Positions 1 through 5,110 of a stretch of 5,987 bases of DNA are shown one piece after another. The number at the start of each line of letters is the position of its first letter. Within the stretch, counting starts at the first letter, position 1. Below the pieces are notes generated by a model, which did no database searches, was not told the origin of the DNA, and saw only the letters and a program-made list of their open reading frames with translations. Source of the stretch: Litorimonas sp964610115 (GTDB lineage: Bacteria; Pseudomonadota; Alphaproteobacteria; Caulobacterales; Maricaulaceae). A program made the translations under genes and the position numbers. The DNA is taken from assembly GCA_964610115.1 (NCBI GenBank), contig CAZSUW010000100.1:1-5987 (forward strand), in the 5' to 3' direction.

Positions 1-7
1 GCGAAGA

Positions 8-196
8 TCAGCCGCTGACCCCCGCGTCTGAATCAGCGTCCATTTTGGCAATAATGTCTTTGATTTGGAGCTTTTTCTTCTTCAAAGCCGCGACACGGAT
101 TTGATCGGGCAAAGGACTTCGCATTTCTCGGTCGATCTGATCGTCTAACTTCCCGTGGCGGGCTTGCAGTGATTCCAGATGCGCCGATAATGCCAT
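8..196 (-). CDS. DUF465 (YdcH-like) small helical protein, 62 aa
   Basis: This is a small, highly charged, all-helical protein of the DUF465/YdcH family, whose molecular role is not established. The N-terminal part (residues 1-25, MALSAHLESLQ then a run with H14 and LDDQID) and the C-terminal Lys-rich helix (LKKKKLQIKD, residues 38-47) match the usual pattern of a short antiparallel helical hairpin ending in a 'LKxxKLxLKDxI' segment. The length is normal for the family. I chose the ATG at 196 because GGAG lies 6 bases upstream of it. The same frame is open for another 20 residues toward 256, but that part has no family similarity. No signal peptide or membrane segment is visible. It is transcribed away from a second DUF465 gene. 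Family assignment is confident; function is unknown. Confidence 0.85.
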   Translation of the reverse strand: MALSAHLESLQARHGKLDDQIDREMRSPLPDQIRVAALKKKKLQIKDIIAKMDADSDAGVSG

Positions 197-202
197 GAAG
201 AT

Positions 203-206
203 CTCC
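203..206 (-). promoter_or_regulatory. Ribosome binding site of the first DUF465 gene
   Basis: GGAG on the minus strand, 6 bases before the ATG at 196. It decides the start against the upstream in-frame start at 256. Confidence 0.7.
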
Positions 207-225
207 GTACAAAGCGTATGTCTGC

Positions 226-265
226 TATAATTCCGTCCTAGCACAAATGCGCGCAAACCGCTAGG
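226..265 (+). promoter_or_regulatory. Possible promoter/operator between divergent DUF465 genes
   Basis: A perfect TATAAT occurs at 226-231 on the + strand, but I see no good -35 box at 16-18 bases upstream. Directly downstream is a nested dyad. CCTAGC (237-242) is inverted as GCTAGG (260-265), with the 8-base palindrome TGCGCGCA (248-255) between them, centred within half a base of the outer arms. The arrangement would suit an operator overlapping a transcription start, or a hairpin in the leader of the + strand gene. This is an inference from symmetry and position only. Confidence 0.3.
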
Positions 266-297
266 TTTCTTCCAAATTGCTTAGCCTTGCGGATATC

Positions 298-594
298 ATG
301 CACAGCGACGACCCGGAATCTAACGACCTTCTGCCTATGCAGCGTGCAGACATGATCGCCGCCGCCAACGGTGACGTGATGGATGCGGATGCGGCCGAAA
401 GCGAGCAGGAAGCCCGCGCGCTTTTAGAGCGCCTTCGCGCTGAACATCGCCGCATCGATCAAGAAATCACAGCGCTGCAAGAGACAGGGGTTTCAGATAT
501 GTTGAAAGTTCGGCGCATGAAAAAGATCAAGCTGTCTATAAAAGACCAGATTCAATATCTGGAAAACCAACTGACACCCGACATTATTGCTTAG
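298..594 (+). CDS. Second DUF465 (YdcH-like) protein with acidic N-terminal extension
   Basis: This is a 98-residue protein if translated from the ATG at 298. The C-terminal half is a DUF465 domain: ALLERLRAEHRRIDQEI leads into a helix containing KVRRMKKIKLSIKDQI and ends LENQLTPDIIA. It is clearly related in layout to the divergent gene at 8-196, so the two are probably duplicates of one family. The N-terminal 40 or so residues are acidic and low in complexity (runs of D, E, A) and look disordered. The start is uncertain: TTG at 277 and ATG at 337 or 352 are also in frame, and none has a strong Shine-Dalgarno sequence; a weak GGA lies just before 298. Function is unknown. The presence of DUF465 genes next to purE is something I associate with alphaproteobacterial genomes from general knowledge. 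Confidence 0.75.
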   Translation: MHSDDPESNDLLPMQRADMIAAANGDVMDADAAESEQEARALLERLRAEHRRIDQEITALQETGVSDMLKVRRMKKIKLSIKDQIQYLENQLTPDIIA

Positions 595-647
595 GCAGCA
601 CGCGTTCCCAATACGAAAACGCCCGCGCCCGCAATTGCGTCTAAAAT

Positions 648-1277
648 CTAGCGATTTTCCTTGGCGAAATACATGGCCCGGTCGGCGCGATCCAACACAG
701 ACTCAGGTGTATCGTCGGGCTCACAGGGCGCAACGCCCCAGCTAACAGACACGCCGATCCCCCCGTCGGGATGGGCCAATTTCACCTGATTGACTCGGCA
801 AGACAAAACTTCGGCCTTGGCTTTGGCCACGTCCGGCGTTGTTTTGAATAAGAGCACACCAAATTCATCGCCCCCCAGACGGGCCACCATATCACATTCG
901 CGAACCCCGGCGAGCAAAACTGCAGACACGTTTTGTAGAATCTGATCGCCGACCACATGACCATATCTGTCATTGACGGCCTTAAACCCATCCAGATCAA
1001 AAAAAATGATGGACGAAACAAAATCATAGCGGGACATAACGATTTGTGCCCGACGGATTTCGCGCATGAAGGCGCGACGGTTATAGACGTTTAGCATGGG
1101 ATCGGAATCGGCCATGCGCTCTAATTCTTGCACACGTAGGCGCAATGTCGCGACTTCGATAGAGAGGGCTTGATTATCGCGCAGCAAATCTGCGTCGGTA
1201 ATGCCCGGCTGCTCGGCCAAAGGACGCTCAGCACTTTGCAGCAAAGTTGTGATACGGCTATAGGCGGTCATCCCCAT
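648..1277 (-). CDS. GGDEF-domain diguanylate cyclase, 209 aa
   Basis: Likely makes the second messenger cyclic di-GMP from two GTP in the cytoplasm. Residues 1-55 have no sensor domain; about residues 28-56 are a Leu-rich helix of coiled-coil character (LLRDNQALSIEVATLRLRVQ), a common way of dimerising these enzymes. The catalytic domain follows: metal-binding FDLDGFKAVND at 93-103 (D94), NDRYGHVVGD, and the active-site GGDEF at 135-139. The inhibitory I-site RxxD (RECD, 126-129) sits exactly five residues before GGDEF, so product feedback is expected. Two oddities: the opening motif, normally D-x-L-T-G-L-x-N-R-R, reads DPMLNVYNRR (59-68), and the protein stops at AMYFAKENR without the usual trailing G-R-N-R-V. 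ATG at 1271 (MTAYS) is an alternative start; AGG lies 8 bases before the ATG at 1277. It is divergent from the purE leader. Family call is certain; activity is inferred from intact motifs. Confidence 0.93.
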   Translation of the reverse strand: MGMTAYSRITTLLQSAERPLAEQPGITDADLLRDNQALSIEVATLRLRVQELERMADSDPMLNVYNRRAFMREIRRAQIVMSRYDFVSSIIFFDLDGFKAVNDRYGHVVGDQILQNVSAVLLAGVRECDMVARLGGDEFGVLLFKTTPDVAKAKAEVLSCRVNQVKLAHPDGGIGVSVSWGVAPCEPDDTPESVLDRADRAMYFAKENR

Positions 1278-1289
1278 TGTGTAGGCCTG

Positions 1290-1445
1290 AAGACTTAAGG
1301 TCGGCCTAACAGCCTGCCGAGCCCAAAAGCGGATCCACGCGCCCTAAGCGTGCAGCGATTGAACGCAGGCCCTTCACATCTGCGCCATACACGTTATGGG
1401 CAAGGGCTTCTTCGTGCCATCACACAGGCTGATAGCACCTTTGGA
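1290..1445 (+). ncRNA. ssrS: Candidate 6S RNA (RNA polymerase-binding) upstream of purE
   Basis: The 177-base gap before purE folds as one long interrupted hairpin. Pairings I can trace: AAGGT 1297-1301 with ACCTT 1437-1441; CAGCCTG 1310-1316 with CAGGCTG 1425-1431 (7 bp); GAGCCC 1319-1324 with GGGCTT 1404-1409; GCCC 1341-1344 with GGGC 1398-1401; AGCGTG 1347-1352 with CACGTT 1390-1395; terminal CGCAG 1364-1368 with CTGCG 1380-1384. An unpaired 5' strand (1325-1340) forms an asymmetric central bubble. The 3' side can instead fold as CCATA 1385-1389 with TATGG 1395-1399, resembling the alternative 3' bubble hairpin known in 6S RNAs. CTGCG followed by CAAGGGCT on the 3' side also resembles E. 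coli 6S as I remember it. 6S binds the housekeeping RNA polymerase holoenzyme by mimicking an open promoter. Ends are approximate; I could not place a promoter. An alternative is a purE leader element. Confidence 0.55.
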
Positions 1446-1446
1446 G
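1443..1446 (+). promoter_or_regulatory. Ribosome binding site of purE
   Basis: GGAG, 8 bases before the ATG at 1455. It fixes that ATG as the purE start. It also abuts the 3' arm (1437-1441) of the candidate 6S RNA closing stem. Confidence 0.8.
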
Positions 1447-1454
1447 CAAAGACT

Positions 1455-1940
1455 ATGTCTAATTGTCCTGTTGCGATCATTATGGGGTCCACCTCTGACT
1501 GGCCGACCATGCGCCATGCAGCGGACGCCTTAGACGCGCTAGACGTGCCCTACAAAGCCATTGTGATTAGCGCGCACCGAACACCACAACGTCTCTATGA
1601 CTTTTCAAACAGCGCGGTTGAGGCGGGCTATAAAGTCATTATCGCCGGTGCCGGCGGGGCCGCCCACCTGCCGGGTATGTGCGCGTCCATAACCCGCCTG
1701 CCCGTCCTGGGCGTGCCCGTCGAAAGCCGGGCGCTATCAGGACTGGATAGCTTGCTGTCCATTGCGCAAATGCCGGGCGGTATTCCGGTCGGTACATTGG
1801 CTATTGGCACATCCGGGGCGAAAAATGCCGGTCTGTTAGCGGCCGCCATGCTCGCGACACAGGATGATGGGCTTGCGAAAAGATTAGAGGCGTGGCGCGC
1901 CGCGCAGACCGCTTCTATCGGCACAGATCCAGAAGGTTAG
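1455..1940 (+). CDS. purE: N5-carboxyaminoimidazole ribonucleotide mutase (PurE class I)
   Basis: Converts N5-CAIR, made by PurK, to CAIR in de novo purine synthesis; cytoplasmic, octameric in the characterised bacterial class. The 161-residue length is normal. Visible family motifs: GSTSDW at 11-16 (S12 and D15 bind the substrate phosphate/ribose region), SAHRTP at 39-44 with the catalytic H41, AGAGGAAHLPGM at 64-75, and the C-terminal block ALSGLDSLLSIAQMPGGIPV then GTLAIG at 113-118. The start at 1455 has GGAG 8 bases upstream, and family similarity begins at once; the frame is open back to a GTG at 1350, but that stretch is the structured leader. It is followed by purK after 4 bases, so the two are one operon. 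No inactivating change is seen. Confidence 0.97.
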   Translation: MSNCPVAIIMGSTSDWPTMRHAADALDALDVPYKAIVISAHRTPQRLYDFSNSAVEAGYKVIIAGAGGAAHLPGMCASITRLPVLGVPVESRALSGLDSLLSIAQMPGGIPVGTLAIGTSGAKNAGLLAAAMLATQDDGLAKRLEAWRAAQTASIGTDPEG

Positions 1941-1944
1941 CCCC

Positions 1945-3009
1945 GTGTCGCCTTCGCCCCTCCCCCCCGGCTCGATGATCGGTATCCTTGGCGGCGGGCA
2001 GTTAGGGCGCATGCTCTGCCTGGCGGCGGCGCGGCTCGGCCTGCGCACCCACACATACGGCGCGTGCAGCGAAGACCCCGCCGGACAGGTCTCTACCCGA
2101 CACACACACGCCCCCTATGATGATAGCGAAGCCCTGATGTCGTTTGGCGCATCTGTCGATGCGTTGACCTATGAATGGGAATCGATCCCGATCGGCACCG
2201 TCGAAGCCGCCCTGTCTGGCATGACATCACCGCGCCTTGCCCCCAATCTTCACAGCCTGAAGACAGCGCAAGATCGCTGGCTAGAAAAGTCATTCCTGCG
2301 GGACGCCGGATTGAAAACCGCCGACTTTGCCCGCGTCGATAGCCGTGCGGACCTCGACACGGCTCTGGCCGCTATGGGCGGACAAGGCGTGCTGAAAACA
2401 CGCCGCGATGGCTATGACGGCAAGGGTCAAGCCATGATCCGATCAGCTGCGGATGTCCATGCGGCGTGGGAACGCCTGCACGGCGTCCCTCTTATTTTAG
2501 AAAGCTTGATCACATTTAAGCGCGAAGTGTCCATCGTCGCCGCGCGCGGCGCTGACGGCACGGTTGCAGCTTATCCGCTGACAGAAAATATGCATCGCCA
2601 TCACATCCTGCATACAAGCCTAGCGCCCGCATTCGGCGATGACGGACGAGCGGCAGATATTGCGCGCACCATTTTGAACACACTCGATTATGTCGGCGTC
2701 ATGGGCGTGGAATTTTTCGACACAGATAATGGCTTGCTTGTCAATGAAATCGCCCCGCGCGTCCATAATAGCGGCCACTGGACGATGGATGCGGGCTGCA
2801 CGGATCAGTTCGAGCAGCATATCCGCGCCCTGGCCGGCTGGCCGCTGGGTGACCCAAAGCCGGCTTATACTGTAGAGATGACGAACCTGATTGGCGATAT
2901 TGATTGGGCGAAGATAGCCGCTGATCCGGCCGCCCGCTTACATCTTTACGGCAAACGCGAAGCCAGACAGGGCCGCAAAATGGGCCATGTCAATCGGCGG
3001 ATTGGCTAA
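1945..3009 (+). CDS. purK: N5-carboxyaminoimidazole ribonucleotide synthase (PurK)
   Basis: ATP-grasp enzyme that carboxylates AIR with bicarbonate and ATP to N5-CAIR, which PurE then rearranges. Length (354 aa) is typical. The N-terminal nucleotide-fold motif GILGGGQLGRM is at 13-23; LTYEWESIP at 74-82 corresponds to the usual T-x-E-x-E-N motif, with Ser for Asn and Trp for Phe. QDRWLEKSFLRDAG (109-122) and VLKTRRDGYDGKGQ (149-162) are ATP-grasp elements. E256 in GVEFF and E268 in NEIAPRVHNSGHWT are the expected magnesium ligands. The C-terminal LHLYGK..R.GRKMGHV closes the family pattern. GTG at 1945 is preferred: AGAAGG lies 8 bases upstream, and LPPGSMIGILGGG is the usual beginning; ATG at 1975 would trim ten residues. 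The stop overlaps the opposing MTA phosphorylase stop by 4 bases. Confidence 0.96.
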   Translation: MSPSPLPPGSMIGILGGGQLGRMLCLAAARLGLRTHTYGACSEDPAGQVSTRHTHAPYDDSEALMSFGASVDALTYEWESIPIGTVEAALSGMTSPRLAPNLHSLKTAQDRWLEKSFLRDAGLKTADFARVDSRADLDTALAAMGGQGVLKTRRDGYDGKGQAMIRSAADVHAAWERLHGVPLILESLITFKREVSIVAARGADGTVAAYPLTENMHRHHILHTSLAPAFGDDGRAADIARTILNTLDYVGVMGVEFFDTDNGLLVNEIAPRVHNSGHWTMDAGCTDQFEQHIRALAGWPLGDPKPAYTVEMTNLIGDIDWAKIAADPAARLHLYGKREARQGRKMGHVNRRIG

Positions 3010-3896
3010 CCCAAAACCCGACCCGCGACAGCATCCAACTTCGCGAGCAGTTTCGGATCGCGCGCTTCGGGAGCCGTGATCATCGCCACGTCGAGGCAGG
3101 TTTCAATCCCGCTGGCACAGGTCGAGCGCGGCGTCACGTTGAGCCTCTCGCAAAGTGTCGAGACCGTTGCGCTGGCCGTGGCCGCATTCTTCTGCAAAAT
3201 CGCAATCACGCTGGCCACATCGACACTGCCGTGTTCGGGATGCCAGCAATCATAATCGGTTACCATAGCCAGCGTCGCATAAGGCAGTTCCGCTTCGCGG
3301 GCGAGCTTGGCTTCGGGCATATTGGTCATGCCGATGACATCGCAATCCCATTGGCGGTAAAGCGCGCTTTCGGCCTTGGTGGAAAATTGCGGGCCTTCCA
3401 TCACGAGATAGGTCAGGTGTTCGCCGTCTTTCGCACGATGCACTTTTGCGCCTGCTTTTTCCGCCGCATCAGCCGCCAGCCCGGACAGGCGCGGACAGAT
3501 CGGATCGGCCATGGACACATGGGCCACGCAACCGGGACCGAAGAAGCTTTTCTCACGCGCAAAGGTTCGGTCGATAAATTGATTAATCGCGACGAAATCA
3601 CCGGGCGCGTAGGTTTCTTTCAAAGACCCAACCGCACTGATCGACAGCACATCCGTACACCCTGCCCGCTTTAGCGCATCTATATTCGCGCGGTAAGGCA
3701 CAGAGGTCGGGCTATGCGGATGTCCCCGCCCATGACGCGGCAAAAAGCGCAGGCGCACATCGCCAAAATCCGCGAACAGAATCTCATCGGACGGATCGCC
3801 CCAAGGCGTATCGACCTTCACCCATTGGCGGTTTGACAGGCCTTCAATATCATAAAGGCCAGAGCCGCCGAGGACCCCTAACGTCCATTGACCCAT
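3006..3896 (-). CDS. mtnP: S-methyl-5'-thioadenosine phosphorylase
   Basis: Phosphorolyses methylthioadenosine, a by-product of polyamine and related S-adenosylmethionine reactions, to adenine and methylthioribose-1-phosphate; cytoplasmic, PNP/MTAP superfamily 2. The 296-residue protein opens with GVLGGSGLYDIEG (7-19; phosphate-binding GGSG at 10-13), then RHGRGHPHSP (54-63), SAVGSLKETYAPGDF (87-101), HVSMADP (126-132), MEGPQFST (166-173) and GMTNMPEAKLAREAE (189-203). TDYDCWH (213-219), with D214 and D216, is the base-recognition region and favours 6-aminopurine substrates (MTA) over the 6-oxopurines of purine nucleoside phosphorylase. ATG at 3896 shares one base with the stop of the zinc-finger gene (TAATG), so translation is probably coupled; the frame upstream to 3947 lies inside that gene. 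Adenine released would need a phosphoribosyltransferase not present here. Confidence 0.94.
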   Translation of the reverse strand: MGQWTLGVLGGSGLYDIEGLSNRQWVKVDTPWGDPSDEILFADFGDVRLRFLPRHGRGHPHSPTSVPYRANIDALKRAGCTDVLSISAVGSLKETYAPGDFVAINQFIDRTFAREKSFFGPGCVAHVSMADPICPRLSGLAADAAEKAGAKVHRAKDGEHLTYLVMEGPQFSTKAESALYRQWDCDVIGMTNMPEAKLAREAELPYATLAMVTDYDCWHPEHGSVDVASVIAILQKNAATASATVSTLCERLNVTPRSTCASGIETCLDVAMITAPEARDPKLLAKLDAVAGRVLG

Positions 3897-4102
3897 TAGT
3901 GCGCGCCGCCCGCCGCATTGGGATCCAGCTTGAAGACTTTGTCGCAATATTTGCAGACCACAAAATCATCATCGCCCATATCCATCCAGCTTACCGGATG
4001 ACCCAGCGGGCCGCCGCCGCCATCGCATTTTACATATTTGCTGGAGACGATCACGACATCTGCGTCGGGATCGGGGGCAGTTGTAGGGGTTTCGAGCGCC
4101 AT
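3896..4102 (-). CDS. CHCC zinc-finger protein (zf-CHCC family), 68 aa
   Basis: This is a small soluble protein with a single zinc site of CHCC type: C26, H35, C50 and C53. The surrounding sequence follows the family: KCDGGGGPLGHPVSWMDMG, then VVCKYCDKVFKLD. The first 20 residues are Pro/Ala/Asp-rich and probably disordered. The same fold forms the C-terminal part of the mitochondrial complex I subunit NDUFS6, and stand-alone copies are widespread in alphaproteobacteria; what this copy does is not known. ATG at 4102 is preceded by AAGGA at about 10 bases. The stop codon overlaps the MTA phosphorylase start by one base, making it the first gene of a two-gene operon. Whether it assists the phosphorylase or merely shares its message cannot be decided from sequence. 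Confidence 0.88.
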   Translation of the reverse strand: MALETPTTAPDPDADVVIVSSKYVKCDGGGGPLGHPVSWMDMGDDDFVVCKYCDKVFKLDPNAAGGAH

Positions 4103-4153
4103 GGGCTACCAGTCCTTGTCGATTCAGTGCCTTGCGTTTAAGCGGCCTCTCCT
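4103..4153. promoter_or_regulatory. Short divergent promoter region with a GANTC site
   Basis: This 51-base gap must hold the start regions of two divergent units, zf-CHCC/mtnP on the minus strand and the ABC ATPase on the plus strand. I see no convincing -35/-10 pair; TTGTCG at 4116-4121 with TTTAAG at 4137-4142 has only a 15-base spacer. One GATTC (4121-4125) fits the GANTC site methylated by CcrM in alphaproteobacteria. The region is named by position, not by recognised boxes. Confidence 0.35.
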
Positions 4154-5110
4154 ATGGACACAAGCGCACATAACGCCCCCCCTGCGATTGAGCTGAAAGG
4201 AGTGGCCAAGACCTATAAGGCGACCAAGAAAGCCCCGGCCAAGACCGCCCTGCACGGGGTTGACCTGATCGTGCCGCGCGGATCAATCTTTGGTCTGTTA
4301 GGGCCGAATGGCGCGGGCAAAAGCACGATGATCAATATCCTGGCCGGGCTGGTCAATAAATCCAGCGGCACGGCCAAGATTATGGGCTATGATATTGCCA
4401 CCCAAACCCGACAAGCACGCGCCTCGATCGGGATCGTCCCGCAAGAAATCGCCATGGATGTGTTCTTCACACCCTATCAGGCGCTCGAACTGCAAGCCGG
4501 GTATTATGGCGTGCCAAAATCTGAGCGCAGATCCGATGAAATTCTGGACGCGCTGGGCCTATCAGACAAGCGCGACGCCTATGTCCGGCAGCTCTCCGGC
4601 GGGATGAAGCGCCGCCTGCTCATCGCCAAAGCGCTCGTGCATAATCCGCCAGTCCTGATACTGGATGAACCCACGGCGGGTGTGGATATTGAACTGCGTC
4701 GCCAGCTTTGGGATTATGTGCAAGAGCTGCACCGCCGCGGCACGACCGTCATTCTGACCACGCATTATCTGGAAGAAGCCGAAGCGCTCTGCGATCAAAT
4801 CGCAATCATCCACCAGGGTAACATCGTCGCCAATGAAAGCAAAAGCGCGCTGCTATCCCGCATGGATCGGCGCATATTGGTGATTACACCGACAGAGCCT
4901 TTAAACGCCCTGCCGGACGCACTTTTAGATCTCAACGCGCGGATTGACGACGGCAATCTGGTGATCACTTATCAGAAGGGAACTGACTCAGTCACCGCAT
5001 TGATGAACCGTGTCAAAGAAGCGGGCATCTCAATCGATGATTTGCGCACAGACCAGCCCGATTTGGAAGATGTTTTCTTGCAGCTGACCTATGGGTCGGA
5101 CGCGGAATAA
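4154..5110 (+). CDS. ABC transporter ATP-binding protein, YadG-like (ABC-2 type)
   Basis: Cytoplasmic nucleotide-binding subunit of an ABC exporter. All catalytic elements are intact: A-loop Y21, Walker A GPNGAGKST (50-58), Q-loop Q97 in VPQE, signature LSGGMKRRL (147-155), Walker B LILDE (168-172) and H-loop H204 in TTHYLEEAE. The wording LVNKSSG, QAGYYGV and EPTAGVDIELRR is very close to E. coli YadG as I remember it, placing it in the ABC-2/NatA-type group whose partner is a six-helix permease (YadH). Residues from about 235 to 318 are the usual C-terminal regulatory extension, ending DLEDVFLQLT. An additional Lys/Ala-rich stretch (22-30) follows the A-loop. No permease is found next to it. 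The start codon follows CCTCTCCT and has no Shine-Dalgarno sequence, but an in-frame stop at 4139 rules out an earlier start. Substrate unknown. Confidence 0.95.
   Translation: MDTSAHNAPPAIELKGVAKTYKATKKAPAKTALHGVDLIVPRGSIFGLLGPNGAGKSTMINILAGLVNKSSGTAKIMGYDIATQTRQARASIGIVPQEIAMDVFFTPYQALELQAGYYGVPKSERRSDEILDALGLSDKRDAYVRQLSGGMKRRLLIAKALVHNPPVLILDEPTAGVDIELRRQLWDYVQELHRRGTTVILTTHYLEEAEALCDQIAIIHQGNIVANESKSALLSRMDRRILVITPTEPLNALPDALLDLNARIDDGNLVITYQKGTDSVTALMNRVKEAGISIDDLRTDQPDLEDVFLQLTYGSDAE

Noticed and set aside
197..256. A 20-residue extension of the first DUF465 protein
   Set aside because: ATG 196 has GGAG at 6 bases, and the family domain starts there; the extension covers the divergent promoter region.
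630..639. Perfect palindrome CGCAATTGCG
   Set aside because: A single 10-base palindrome in a convergent gap with no promoter or repeat partner; expected by chance at this level.
643..658. AAAATC-TAGC-GATTTT hairpin as a terminator between the second DUF465 gene and the GGDEF gene
   Set aside because: The stem is only six, mostly A-T pairs, includes the GGDEF stop codon, and has no proper T tract; too weak to call.
1350..1454. A 35-residue N-terminal extension of PurE from a GTG at 1350
   Set aside because: The extension has no PurE similarity, has no ribosome binding site at the GTG, and lies in the structured leader; ATG 1455 has GGAG at good spacing.
3231..3674. A long + strand reading frame (147 codons) antisense to mtnP
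   Set aside because: The opposite strand carries an unmistakable MTA phosphorylase with all motifs; the antisense frame has no recognisable domain or ribosome binding site.
3897..3947. A 17-residue N-terminal extension of the MTA phosphorylase
   Set aside because: It lies inside the zinc-finger gene; the family begins at the GVLGGSG strand just after ATG 3896, which overlaps the upstream stop.
4116..4142. TTGTCG/TTTAAG as a sigma-70 promoter for the ABC ATPase
   Set aside because: The spacer is only 15 bases and the -10 is poor; kept only as a note on the divergent region.
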